Assembly: GCA_000320605.2 (NCBI GenBank)
Contig: KB445814.1
Location: forward strand, 62,001-126,000
Origin: Gelatoporia subvermispora B
Taxonomy: Eukaryota > Basidiomycota > Agaricomycetes > Polyporales > Gelatoporiaceae
DNA length: 64,000 nt
Reading direction: 5' to 3'
Under the pieces are notes generated by a model that saw nothing but the letters and a program-made list of their open reading frames with translations, was not told where the DNA came from and made no database searches. Shown here one piece after another: positions 49,599 to 62,047 of this stretch; position 1 is the stretch's first letter; every line of letters begins with the position of its first letter. Made by a program: the position numbers and the translations under genes.

Positions 49599-51175
49599 CG
49601 TTTCTCCGCCACATCAACTGAGGAAGCGGATCCGGGATCGACCGCCGATGGTAACGTCGGCGCGAAGAACCAGACCATTAGACTCCTGGTTTTCACTACG
49701 GCGGTATGTATATTCGTCCAAATTAGTGGAAAACATTTGAATCGCTCACACGATGGCCCTTGAAGGTCATATTCCGTTTAATCTTCCAGGCTATAGGGCT
49801 ACGGGAGGGTGGGAGAGTTGCCTTTCGTCAATATTTGCGGGTGCTGAACACTCAACATCGCATCTGTTCGACGCGCTTGCTCCTGTCCGATCACACCCTC
49901 GCAGTGAAGCGCCTCCGCTGAAATGAGTGAGATCGTGCCCGGTTACCACGACATCTGCGCCCGTGCCATTTGTGCGAGCGCGACCATGAGGAGCCCGCTC
50001 ACGTCACGCGCTGCTGTAATGCGAAGACAGCGTTCGCATGGTCGAGTTGCGGGAGGACTTCCTCCGGAAGGTAGAATTTGGACAAGCCCGCGCTACTGCG
50101 GGCACGGCGGGGGGCGTCGCCCCTGCTAGTGGCTGCGGTGGTGGAGAAGATCAAAATGGGCCCGGTGGCAAAGTATGTTTACACGGTAGTGTCACTGTTC
50201 GAGGAGCGGTCGAAACCACTCCATGACATGTTGGCGTAGCGGTGTACGTGACATGGTCTCCGGAGGAGTCAAGTACTTACTTAGTCTTGACGTGGGTTGT
50301 TGCGCGGCTCTCTGCATTTCCGTAGTACTAGGGACTGCATTCTGCGAAGACGAAAGCCTATCGGGACGCTCAATGGTAGTTAGCGCCCTGTACTTACCGT
50401 GGTCCATACATGGCATTTAGCGCCGAGATGGTCGCGGCCCTGCCGGATAAGCGCCTGTTAGGGTCCGAGAATTCATTGCACGATGTCTACTCTCCAGCTT
50501 CTCCATTGTGATGTGTGCCCGTCAACTGAAGGAGAGCTCATATACTTGTGATAGATCCACTGCTGTACGTTGACGAGGAGACTGGAAGAGAGCTAAGTAC
50601 ATATACAATAAAATATATCCCAAGGGAGAAACATGATCTATGGCACACTCGTGTGTAACGGTGTGTTTACACGTACGGTATAGCAGAAGCGATGGCGATC
50701 AAAGAAATGAATTGGGGGAGACCTGAAATCCTACAAATTGAGGAGAACGCGTTGAGACGAGGAGCGGAGCGAGGACCACCTGGTCCTACCGCTGCCAGGC
50801 AGCGTGTAACTTCGAAACTTTCCACATGCATGAGGTGAGGCTCGTGTTCTTACCTCAGACTTTTTTTCACTGAGAGCGGTGGGCGCTGAGGTGAACAGTA
50901 TGCGTGCACTAGGCCGCCTATGCATGCACGGGCGGCCGGTGCTGTCGAAGCCTGGGCTCTGACCGAGTTGAGCTAGGATGACTAGGGAAATTTGGCCAGT
51001 CATAGGGTTCAACACAGGTTTTCGCCTCTCATGCAGGGTGGACCGAGGGCCTGATAGCCAACGATATCTGGGTCAATAGAGGCTTGAGGAAACTCGTGAT
51101 TGGTAGAAGTACATACAAGGTATTTACTACTTTCATATTTCACACAACACAGTTGTCTACAGTACCGTGTAACTG
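49599..51175. other. Gene-free stretch with small hairpins
   Basis: About 1.6 kb. A GC-rich patch near 50050-50130 has a small inverted repeat GCCCGC / GCGGGC (50086-50091 and 50098-50103). No open frame with a recognisable motif is present. Confidence 0.4.
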
Positions 51176-51662
51176 CTAAGTACTCTGGTCATTACGCGGC
51201 ACGTACAGATGCGGTTTGCATGCTATTTTGCTGCGTTGGTGTCGCTTCAAGCAATCTATGCGGCTGAGCTGCTTCCCGCACCTACTGCAAGTGGTCACAC
51301 TAAGACCATGCTTGGTATGGATATGCCGACAGAGCGCTCTAAGCTGTAGTGCTTTCTTGCATGAGCAACCCGCCCAGCCACACCGGATGGTCTGGAGTCC
51401 TGATCCCGAACCCTGAAACGTCAGGCCGTGGAACATTTCTATATGTTTGCGAATGTTGGCAATGGTCCAGCTATCTTCGATGACATGATTACAGCCATGC
51501 CACAGGCACGGCTTAGACTTGACACCGGTTCCCATCTTCGGGCTGTAACACACGTCTCGATCTCCCTTTTACAGGTTTAAGTGGCTTTACTCACTCGTAT
51601 GACGTTGATAAGGAGGCATTGGCGCTTTCAGAAGACATACGATCGACGGAAGTGGCAGCCAT
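51176..51662 (-). CDS. C2H2-like zinc-finger protein, copy I (complete)
   Basis: Two exons: 51662-51595 (MAATSVDRMSSESANASLST...) and 51542-51176, joined by a phase-2 intron of 52 nt (GTGAGT ... TACAG), 144 aa. Three fingers: CLWHGCNH with RKHIEMFH, CGWAGCSC with CRHIHTKH, and CSRCGKQLSRIDCLKRH ... C. The spacing of the second finger (C-x4-C, here CGWAGC, then RHI) matches copies A-C. Exon plan and length match copy J, 3.8 kb away on the same strand, so I and J are a pair. Confidence 0.8.
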
Positions 51663-52571
51663 GTGGGCTCTGTGGATGCTCGAGATGGCACATCTGTAGA
51701 GCATATTTGTGACTTACGTTTGCCATGATGGACCTGTAACTAAGTCTCTATCGTTGGTTGCAATCGACCCGGAGAGGGTTGAAGTTCTGATGATCAGCGT
51801 CACCAGAATGGCTCTATAGGGAACATAGACAGAGATTATCACGTACGTCCGGACTCCTTCACCGTGACTGTACGTATTATTTTCGGTACTAGCCGCACAG
51901 AATGAGCGCGCTGGCTGGAGTTGTTCTCCATGCATGAGCCTATGAACTGATTGAGTGATACACGCTCGCAGACGTAGACAGTTCAAGCAGTGATACAAAC
52001 GCTGCGGCTGAACCGCCGATGGACGGCATATTGGGGTGGGGGTGCGGGAAACCTGAAGCTGCGAGGCCTTGGAACCCCGGATGACTATCGTGACAAGGAT
52101 AAGTATTGTGCAACATTCGCAGGGGGTAACGGACAGAAGCTGAAGGACTGACCCTTCGGAGTGAGCGGGTGTCGAGTTCGGGCTAGACCACGGTTGGTTA
52201 CTGTAGCCGAGCTGTCCAGAATGCATCTGCCTATAGTATCTTCAGTGTCCTGCGATAATGGACGAGGAACGGGGCGAGTACGCTGCTGCAGGCGGAAAAT
52301 TCATGAATATGGTTTCATGCGGAAAGGTTGCGTTGTTGGACTGTTGGGCGTGTGTATACCTTTTCGCAGATTCAGTGGTGCGTGGTGCCACATGAAAAAC
52401 GGAATGACTGACGGCGTAGCGACGATGGTCGCTTCAGTCTGGGGAGAGAAGGCCAGAAGGCTTCCATTATCACGGCGGTAAAGACTGAGAACGCAAGAGC
52501 AAGGTTAAATTAGCCTGAGGGAGCTACAGACGAAAAGTCAAGTGTAACATACGACGAAGCGAGATGTCCAT

Positions 52572-52599
52572 AGCCAGCCTCCCTTTCGGAAGGCTGGCT
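52572..52599. repeat. 9-bp inverted repeat (hairpin)
   Basis: Arms AGCCAGCCT (52572-52580) and AGGCTGGCT (52591-52599) with a 10-nt loop CCCTTTCGGA. It could fold in DNA or RNA. There is no neighbouring gene to tie it to. Confidence 0.6.
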
Positions 52600-52881
52600 G
52601 TGTGTCATAGGTGCACCATGTTCGCCGAAAGCGACCGATGCTATTGGAGCGGCTGCCCAGTGGTCGATGGAGCTATACGATTCCATGGTTGTGAGATGAG
52701 GTTCGACGGGGAGCATGTAAAATCAGCCTTTTGTAGTGGAACAGCTGAGGAACCACGACATCCATCTGAATTGACGGCTATGAACAGGGTAAATATGGTG
52801 ATAGAAATAGATTGTCCATAACTTCTCCTGGTTTGAGGCTTGTGGTGACTGATGTATGGTTTAGAGTTCATCACGTATGGC

Positions 52882-53014
52882 CGTGGCCTGTGGTTCGTAG
52901 ATCTCGGTTCCTTGATGTGGATTGTGGATTGTGGTTCGTGGACTGTAGTTCGTGGACTGTGGTTCGTGGGTCGTGGATAGCGGTTCGCGGCTCAAATTCC
53001 GGTTTGTGGCTTGA
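52882..53014. repeat. GTGGTTCGTGGACT-type imperfect minisatellite
   Basis: A run of about eight to ten imperfect units built from GTGGTTCGTGGACT and GTGGATT. The plus strand is almost purely G and T with few A and C. It probably arose by slippage. Confidence 0.75.
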
Positions 53015-54963
53015 CAACGCCCGCCGCTTTGTTATCTGCGACTGCTTCTCTCTTGCGGCTCTCATTCAAGACAGAAAATAGACTCACAATACATGCTGCC
53101 ATGTTACGGAGACATAGAGTTGACAGATAAAACTTGGGGCTCCAGAAGGCGTACAAGTTGTTGTCAGGCCGATATTGTGGTGGCCTGCCATGAGACTAGG
53201 CCCCCCGAACTGATGTCTCAGCATTGCGGACCGCATCGAAGCGGATAGACCAGCGGTATCTCGTAAGGCAAGTTCTCGCGCGCACGATGAGTTCACCTGT
53301 AAAACAGCGTCAAAGTGATACGTATACCTCAGCAACGACTGTTGTTCAGGATCCGTAGGTACGGCCGGTGGAAATGAACGTGGTTTTCCGAGACTTCAAG
53401 TGCCAACCGGCATCTGTCAATGGTCGTCTGCCTCCACTTGTGCATTGTGCAGGACCTACCTCCGTGGCAACGGCAAGATGGAGGAGAGGACTGAAGAATT
53501 GATGCTGATTAGCGCACGATACCAATATACGCGGGGAGCGAGCTCACCGCTCCATCCTTGACCAGATGCAGTGGTGGCAAGGGCTTCAGGGTAAGGGCGT
53601 AGAAGGGGCTTCCTAAATGTGAGGGAGCGTAGAAGACTATATGTAATGCTTGAGAGGCGGCTGTGCGGGTGGTTGTATTTGGATTACACATACGCGTCCA
53701 CATACACAGAGCACCCGTGTTGCACAGGAATGATGTTGTACATCGCCTTTCAACCTGGAGCAGCATGAGCGTGCAAGATCCACCGGCTTCCTGGACAGCC
53801 CAGCGCGACTATGCGGTCCACCCTCTGGCTCGTGTAAGACACAATGAGACTAATACTTCCACACCCACGTAGTGATTACAGTCCTTCCTCCGATCAGCGC
53901 GCGTCGTTGGAAAATTACGATGCGTATCTCAAGTGACATCAGGAACTCTCCGAACAACTGATGTATCCTGTTTTGAGCACAAGGCGGAGATTGCGGGCAC
54001 GACATCGACATCGACAATAGCGGGACTGATTATTGAGAATCCGAACAAACTGTTGCCAAGTAGAACATCATCGTCAGTAGATGGGTGCAGCTTTATGGTA
54101 CACAGCATCCTCGAAAGGATCCTCAAGTCAACATATTCAAGACACAGCACGGAACCGTCCTTCGCCTCATGGTTGACTTCCACTTGATTTCATGGATTTG
54201 CAATCCTTTCCTCTGAAAAACAAGGAACAAAGGGATATAATCAATGTCCGGACCGGCTGCTGGGGAACCATCTTGCGTTTGGTTAGATCCGTTGTTGTAA
54301 TATTCTCCGTGCCTACACAGTTGCGCCAGGATGCTGCGATAAGATGCTTCAATACGGGCTCAATGAAGCGAACGCACCCTTGTGACACTACAGCCGTTCC
54401 AGACATATCATGGTCTTCAAGAGAGATATTGATACTAGGCTCCAGGATGTGTCCGTCGCTCATATGCGACCTAGACATCTCGGACGTGGTCGTGTTCAGA
54501 CGTGTCAGCAAGGAATCTGAAGTGCAAGCAAAGGCCAATATATGCATTGTCGGATCCGCCAAGAAGTTCGATGTATCGTATACGGGAGCCCCATTCATGC
54601 CGAGAGAACCTGGTGGAGACAACATTGTAGCCGCATCGCAGCCACATCCCCGGACTCGGATATATGACATACGCAACCAGTGGTCCAGTACTTACTCCTG
54701 TTGTCAACTCCCGGCGCCCGCTTGTCGGAGATTAAATAGAGAAGCCTCCAATGATCTCCGCTCGGCATTATCCGGCTCAGCGGCGATACTTGACGCACGC
54801 ACTGGAAATGAATGCTATCGCTTCTAAATCCGAAATTCAACAGCTTGCACGCATTGTATGGATGGTAACGTCTACATATACTGGCCAGGGCATCGCAATT
54901 TCATGTTGGACATAATCATCATTACTCATAGCGCAATGCAACGTACGTATGTCTTCAAGTCTA

Positions 54964-55461
54964 TCATTGAAGGATCCAAGTTGTAGGTGTGAGATTGTCT
55001 GTACCCTTCACATGATCCATATCAGGATACGTTCCTGTTCCCCCTAGCTGCCTGTAGCATGCAGTACTCCCCTGGTGCCGTTTCACTGCATCCAATCTGC
55101 TGAGTCGCTTTCCGCAGATATCACAGACAGCCCCCGAGTGAGGGCGATGCTTGTGGAAGATGTGTCGGGCCAAAGACCTGAACTGTACGGTCTCCATGCA
55201 CCATCCGCCCCAGCCGCACAGGACAGAGCAATCTTCTCTTAAGTTTCGAAGCCACGGATGGAAGCGCGTGAGATGACGTCGGACCGCCGAACTGGAACTG
55301 CGCGGGATAAGTTGCCCACAGCCACTGTCTCTGAACTGGCATAACATGACACTCCTAGTAATAATATCAGTGAGCACATTACAAGAACGGAGGGAATGGA
55401 CTCACCCCACAGTTGGAGAGTTGTCGACAGCGCTTTCGGAATCTATACTATTCTGGTGCAT
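54964..55461 (-). CDS. C2H2-like zinc-finger protein, copy J (complete)
   Basis: Two exons: 55461-55406 (MHQNSIDSESAVDNSPTVG) and 55354-54964, joined by a 51-nt phase-2 intron, 148 aa. Fingers: CQFRDSGCGQ with RRHLTRFH, CGWGGWC with ARHIFHKH, and CDICGKRLSRLDAVKRH ... C. The N-terminal SES/SA-rich stub and exon plan match copy I. After the last finger comes a short Gly/Thr-rich tail. This copy has complete start, splice sites and stop. Confidence 0.8.
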
Positions 55462-58400
55462 AGGCTGGATTCCCAACGGTTGTATGGGACAATATTCGGG
55501 TGCGCCATCGAACTGGGGGTATCGTCGGTGGTCCTGTCCGGCATGTATCGAGACAACCCTGTAAATGTATATGTAAGTCTCAATAGCACGATGGGCGCAT
55601 CTGGTTACATACTGCCTCGATGCATCTGCGTCACGCATGACATGGGCATAGGTACCACCACTGACATCAGCAGTATTACCGAGCTCTATGCGATGATAAT
55701 AATGGTATGCCTGTGCACATCTGTCAAACATTCATTGTAGCGCAGAACAAAGATCCTAGGACGATGTTCTGACCTCGGATGTTCTAACCTCGATGCATCT
55801 CCTGGGCCCGGCACCATATTCTCATCGACACAGAATGTTTGTAAGTTGTCGCTGCTGGATAACCATGTTGAAGTATGATCAGCGTAAGACAATAGTCGTG
55901 TGCGAATAGTGAGACATACGTAGCAAGGATCGCGTCATGTGCAGGTTCGTCTACGAGCGGGCGGTCGTAGAGAACACGTGGAGGGTGGAAGGAAGAGACC
56001 CACGGCGCTTCGTAAGGTACGGAGTCCCCCGACGAGCTGCTCATGTTCATGTCGAAAGAACAGAAATATCGCCTTGGACTCCGCACGGGCAGCCGGGCAA
56101 CTTATATAGACCTGTAGCTGAATGCAGCGGCGCCCACCTTGCTGCGCGAGATCTCCGAAAATTCGGGGACGGTGGCAAGCATCAATGCGAGTTGTATTTT
56201 CGACACTGGGTGGTTCTGCTGCAAGGAGCTTATATTCTAGATGGAGGAATACCGAAGCACTCATTGAATGGCAAAGACCCTGTGCCATGAATGTGCCTTG
56301 GTCAAGAATTTCATGCATTCCAAAAGGGCAGTCAATTCTGACCCACATGTCTCGTCGCCACGATGGTATCTAGAAACGCACACCTGCCTCCGCTGGTGGT
56401 TCTTGCCATTTGGGGCAATTTTTGTGGATTTCGAAGGCGACACAAGATGGTAGGATACCGCGAGGGGCAGGCGATGTGCGCAAAAAGTTGACATGGCCAC
56501 CGTGATATCAGGCCACACTTCGCGGCCACATCAGCGGCCCTAGGCGACCTCCCCGTGGCCATATCGTGAGGCCAAGATTTCGTCCACAATAGCACTTGCC
56601 GCCACAAAGAGGTGTTCTGGTCTGTGGTCGAAACGTGTCTCGGTTGTGACCGCTGGCGGCAATCTAAAGGCTTCATGAGCCGCTGGCTTACACTGCAGAC
56701 CACATCGATACGCACCTGGGAGCCTCATTCTTCGCACAACTCTCCCATCTAATACCCGAATCTTGTGGCCGCGCAGCACAGTGGAGAGATTCGATGTTGC
56801 ATTGATCATAGTGATGCATCACGGTGACAGCAGGGCGGAAGACGACAGAGAGATATGACACGAGATTTTTCTGGGTAGAAGGGAATGAACCGTCATGCCA
56901 TACAACATCTCGGTGTACAGAAGACGAAGGAGTGCAGAAGATATATGTATACTTCGCGCTGAGGCTATGTGAGTGCACGTATCCGGAATCCAAGTACAGG
57001 GGCGTCTATTACAAAGCAATCGAGAGCAATGCACGCACAGCCGAGGTTCTGACCGTTACTACAACATAAAGCGGAGGAACCAATAGTGCTAAATTGTAAC
57101 TTCATCACGAATACAGCTGAAGAACAGAGGGTGAAGTTCAGTTTATGTCTAGCATCCAGCATTCTCCACAAATCTAGATCGGAGAACGGTGCGATCACTG
57201 CAAGTGGGCATCACATGGGAGGCTAGCGATTATTCAACTGCCTTCCAAATGCTTCTTGGTTGTTCTTGGTGCAAGCATCGGTGAAACAGCTGTATTTTAT
57301 TTTTATTTTTTTGTGTCTGGTGATCTTCGAGTCTGCTTGCAGCACGCCGGATCATGGAAATGTCGCTTTAGCTTGCCTGCCCTTTGTGGTGTCCTTGAGA
57401 CGCGCAATGGAGCTAAGAAGACGCTGGAAAGCCTCGAGAGGAAGGTGAAGAGCGTGAAAGTAAATATGTCAATTCGCCCAATCGACGATCGCCCTTCCGT
57501 GGCCAATTTCACAACGCAGTCTGGGTTACGCACAGTATAGCTTCGCGAAGAGTGTATAGCTGTGCACATATCGTATTTCAACGAAGTCGTTATTTTTGAG
57601 AACTAGATGACAGTTAGATATTGAGCTATGATGCAGCATTGCCCGCGATGCTTCAACATGACTTGTGCGACCTACTACTTGTCACCACATCCAATGTGCA
57701 AATACTCAGGCATTCGTTTCACACTGCCATGAAAGCCCCTCCAGCACCTTATACTGTCACAGTGAATTTATGGTACCGTCATTCTTCTCGTGTTTGTACT
57801 AGACCGAATTTCGTCTCGAACCTGCAACTGCTTCTTCTGATGAGCAACGAGATATAGAGATGTCACGGCTCTAATTCTTGATGCAGGTGCTGTACTGTTG
57901 GGCGTGTGTAGCTTGTCCTGCTCTTCATTCGATTTGCAAGGTCTATTCTCCTGACATTCCCTGTTGCGACTGAGATTAGATCTAGCTCTACATTCACATT
58001 CAGATCCAGGTTTATCAGCGCTCACGCAATAATACGATCACTCGACCTCGAATGATGCGCATGCACAGCTTCGGGAAATGGGCTTGATGTCTTCGCTTTA
58101 GATTATGCGATGCGTATTGAAGCAAACTTGTGCTCACCAACGCAGTTGTGGATTCTCGGATGTGGGCGGCATAAGGGCCTGAACCGGCTCATATCTGTGT
58201 CGGGTGACCATTGATCTTACGTGAGCCATAACATAGGTGGAGGATATAATGAGCACTGACTGCGACAGTCGACGAAGATAGGACATCCGCAAATTGAATA
58301 GCCACTGGCTGCACGTCCTAGGTGCTCGAGTAGTGCTGAGACCGCGTAAGGAGCTACAGCAAACTGGAGCGTGCGTGGCGAATAACTGAGCGATGCCACA

Positions 58401-59301
58401 TGCGTGAACAAAATGAATCTTTCGTATGGAATGATTCGCACCTTCATGGAGAAAACCTGTCTGAAATTGCGCCTTTTCCTACGCGTTGAACTCGTATAAT
58501 AACTACAAAGTCAACATTCCAGCAACAGATGTTAATGAGATGCTCTCGAATATGATACGCGCGTGCTGGAGGAGGCGTACCTTGAGGTTGGAAGCCTTCC
58601 ACATGGAGCAGGATTCTGACAGTGACGCGTATGGGTACGTCCGCTTTTTTGAGCCTGAGACATTTGAGGGATGGCAGTCTAGAGACGACTAGCTGGAGCT
58701 TTTAAGCAAGACGGGCCAAGTTCTCTGCACGAGTGCGTGTCAACGTATGCAGGCGCTGTAACAGGAGCCAATCGGCACTCATCGCCACTATCAACAGAGT
58801 GGTCTCCCTGGCTAACTTGAAAAATCTGTGCATCAAAAATAGCAGTCATTGGGGATGAGAAGTGTTCAGCCTGATGCCACATCGAGACCACATCGCGGCC
58901 GCATCGCGAAGCGCAACCATATGCCGCATCCGTGGTCATAGGCGTCTATTGTTGGCGTCCCGCAGCTTGACCACTTTCCGGGACCGTCGGGTTCTCCCGA
59001 GTTTTTATCAGACAGAAGAATCAACATTGAAAATTGCCTATGAGATCCTCTGGGTGCGTGGTTCGGGGCTAAGCACAAGGCTTGTATTCAGCAGTTCGCC
59101 ATTCGTACAACACCTCAAATGTTGCGAGCTGGAATTATTGCATCCTCACCCTTCACGATATATGAATACATGATAACTTGTTGGAATGCTTGGTGTAGTC
59201 AGAGACAGCAGAAGAAAACGTGCTTCTTCGTTTCCATTACTTCAGCAGTCGTGCTGGACGATATCAACTTAACATTGATTCAACAGGGATATCTGAAACA
59301 G
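55462..59301. other. Gene-free stretch at the right end of the accessory island
   Basis: About 3.8 kb with scattered short ORFs. A plus-strand frame at 57256-57540 (94 codons, with KKTLESLERKVKSVKV) and one at 58486-58692 (acidic, EQDSDSDAYGYV) are the only ones with some coding character; neither has a recognised domain or splice partner. Confidence 0.35.
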
Positions 59302-61207
59302 CTACGACATCTGATTTGCTTTCCCGCCTTCAATAGCTACGCGGAACATTGCGTATGGTTTTGTGCGAAGATCCGTCCTGTATGTAGTATTAGTTAAGAC
59401 GTCAGTTGCGCGAATGTCGATAGCTCACCCATTTTGATAGTCGGGCCCAAGCCAAAGTCTGCAAGATCGGAAAGGGTGAGGTCTCGCAACGAAGAAATCA
59501 AGTGAAACCCACTGGTTGGAGGTAAAATATAAAAAATTTCCTCCATCCCGAAGTGAGACGACTGAAAGTGTATCAGGCCACTGAAGAAGATTCACGCAAA
59601 ATTTAGATCGACATGACTACGCGACGGAACCCGAAGACTAACCTGAATGGCAGGATCTCGGATGAATGGTTCCACAAGACCGGTGTTGGGGTTGAATCGA
59701 CTTATCGCATTTTGTTCTTTGATGCTGCAGTTTAGTTATTGTTTCCACCTGAGTACGATGATGACGCACCTGGCGCTCCTAGATAGATGAATCCATTGCT
59801 ATCTGTCTCTAGGCCGTCGGAGTTGCCACCCTTCTGCCCTAGGTTTTGCACGGCCTGATTTGCCAGTATGATTGCGTTCGGATTTGCAGAAGATGGCTGG
59901 ACCTTGATCACCGATGTAGGTACCCGCCACAGTTGTCTGCTGGTAATAGGAGAGACGTAGAGAAATTCGCCGTCTGAGATGAGTGGTCAATGGGAAATGA
60001 GCATATATACGACAAAACGCATTGAAGAAATACCTGCAGACAACGCAATACCATCTGCTGCGAACTGTACATCGCCAATGAGACCATGCGCACAAAGATA
60101 TGAACTGCACAAGCATACCGTATTCAGGTGAGTGATTGCATTGGGAGCCGGGATTGGATGGAGGAAGAAGGGAACTGTAAATTTATTAGACCTAAGTACA
60201 CATGATAATGACTAAACCGCACCTCCATTGTACGACGGAACAAACGTGGAATCGATAGAGACAGCAGGGTGTCCATCGAGATGTCTCCAAGAGGTACCGG
60301 TGGCTAGGTCAATAACGACAATACCTGGGTGTTGAGGCGAACTATCTGTGATGTATGCAAACCCTCCTCCGCGCAGGTCGAAGCGCACATCGTTCAGAGA
60401 GGAGTCAGCAAACACCACATCAGCGGGGAAAGTAATACTGGCAAAAGAATCTCCGCTGAGATCAAATCCGACGAGTTTGGGTCCGCCTGGTACAGTCGCA
60501 AACAGGATGGTACCATTGACACGTGGCCGACCAGTGTCGAGCGCCCACACGCGGTCGCGGCCATCCACGACAACGGACTGGACGAAGATCAACTTGGAGG
60601 TAGCGATGCCGAATGCTGGGTTAGTCCCGTTTATGAATGCCTCTGGCGTGTTGAATTCCTCGCTGAAGGATTAAGTCAGGTGTGAGATGCCCGATCATTG
60701 AGCAGCGGCTATACGCACTTTGGGAACGGGGCCTCTGTGGTGGAACTATTGACCTCGGCGAGTGTAAAAGTCTCGTTTCCGCGAGGGAAGCAGGTGAAGA
60801 TGCGTCCATCGCTACTCACGCCTACACCCTATCGTTATAGAGGGACGGTCGCTCAGACAGACGCTAGGAAGAATCCTAACTCAGGATACTCACAGTTGGC
60901 CAGAAGTTGAAGTACGCATGCACGAGCTCGATCGGCGGACCGAATCTGCCAGTATCAACGTGGATCTTGACTTGAGCTAATTCGGGATTGCTGACTTCAT
61001 TCGCGGGAAGAGTGGTGACGTTGCTAGCTAGCGTCGCATTGGGAGCAGGGGTTCCAGGCGGGGGATACTCAGGAAACTGTGATAGAGATAAGCTGCCATG
61101 CGTGTGAAGGGCATAACCTCCCGGAAGTAACGCACGTCAAAGACCGAAGAATTCTGAGCGAAGGCTGAGCTCGAGCACAGCCATAGCGCTAAGAGTGAAG
61201 AGAACAT
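59302..61207 (-). CDS. Secreted major royal jelly / yellow-family protein
   Basis: Start ATG at 61207 with a clear signal peptide (MFSSLLALWLCSSSAFAQ); stop at 59302-59304. Joined exons read FPEYPPPGTPAPN, TTLPANEVSNPELAQVKIHV, then FWPTGVGVSSDGRIFTCFPR, VDGRDRVWALDTGRP, LNDVRFDLRGGGFAYITDSS, SWRHLDGHPAVSIDSTFVPS, DGEFLYVSPITSRQLWRVPT, GGNSDGLETDSNGFIYLGAP, then WPDTLSV, FLYFTSNQ and the typical end NGTDLRTKPYAMFRV. Several introns of about 50-70 nt interrupt it. This is the six-bladed propeller family of insect yellow/MRJP proteins, which also occurs in some fungi and bacteria. The ligand or reaction here is unknown. A TCKA-type N-glycosylation context (NAT, NVT, NET) suggests an extracellular glycoprotein. 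Confidence 0.92.
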
Positions 61208-62047
61208 CCTGCGTGCACATTGCTGGACACGAGTTGAGCTCGCCTTTTATACTTTGCGTCTGACCTTTGGTGAGGAATCTCTGAAAGCACGGCGTTGTCA
61301 TCAGTCGAGTGCTTTTGGTTCTCTATGTGAAACCGATGCTCCGCAGGATCGCCTGACAGCGATGCGTGATCAGCTCCAGGAATAATGTGGAGGCTGGATC
61401 GCGTCTGGTAGCTTCTTCTCCATGCTTCAAGGCTGACTTTGTAAGCTAGCGAAGCACGTATGCGCTCCATGACGTATCCTGGAAGAGTTGAAGGCTGAAA
61501 AACAGTGCACGGATTCAATTTACCCATGCCGACAGAGTGGTAATCGCTTATATATCGTACGAATAGGTGTTCATGTGCTCAAAGCAATGAAGTATGCTGC
61601 AGCTATTGGGACCAAGACATGCATTGACCTCTTCGTCTCATGAACGTGTTTGATTCCACGCAAGCCGCGGCCGGGCCGGCGCATTCGCCATGCAACTTGA
61701 ACATGATGCATCTCTGTGCACTTCACATTCAGCTGGTATGCGCCTATTGCTCAGTCAGATAACCCGACTCTTCGATAGGAATCCGACGAACCTTTTGTAA
61801 GAGACTTTCCGAAAACGGTCGCGCACAGCATCAGGCAAAGGAGGGAAGGACGAAGAGTGGGAGAGATTGGGTCAAGTGACGCCTGCTTACATAAGGATCA
61901 CGTTCAAGTGACTTTGACGCGTCGCGTGCATTTTCCCACGCCGGTGACGAACGAACCATCGTCACCGCCATCAACATAAGCTCGGCGACAACAACCGCGA
62001 CGACAACCACCACCACGACCCCATCGCCTGCGACGACGATAAGCACG
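61208..62047. promoter_or_regulatory. Divergent intergenic region, MRJP gene / RING-RRM gene
   Basis: About 840 bp between divergent starts. The last 90 bp before the RING-RRM start are a CGACGA/ACCACC trinucleotide-rich tract (61982-62040). A GC-rich palindromic patch GCCGCGGCCGGGCCGGCGC lies near 61664. No other element was assigned. Confidence 0.4.

Larger units (their letters stand above)
51663..54963. other. Gene-free or unassigned stretch between copies I and J
   Basis: About 3.3 kb. Between 53929 and 54840 both strands carry longer-than-usual open frames (plus: 54192-54827, 211 codons; minus: 54676-54167 and 54183-53929). None shows a domain I recognise, and I cannot say which strand, if either, is coding. 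Simple repeats and a hairpin are listed separately. Confidence 0.3.

Noticed and set aside
22105..59301. Search for retrotransposon or DNA transposon proteins and long terminal repeats
   Set aside because: No reverse transcriptase, integrase, transposase or helicase motif and no long terminal repeats were noticed by eye; a short non-coding element cannot be excluded.
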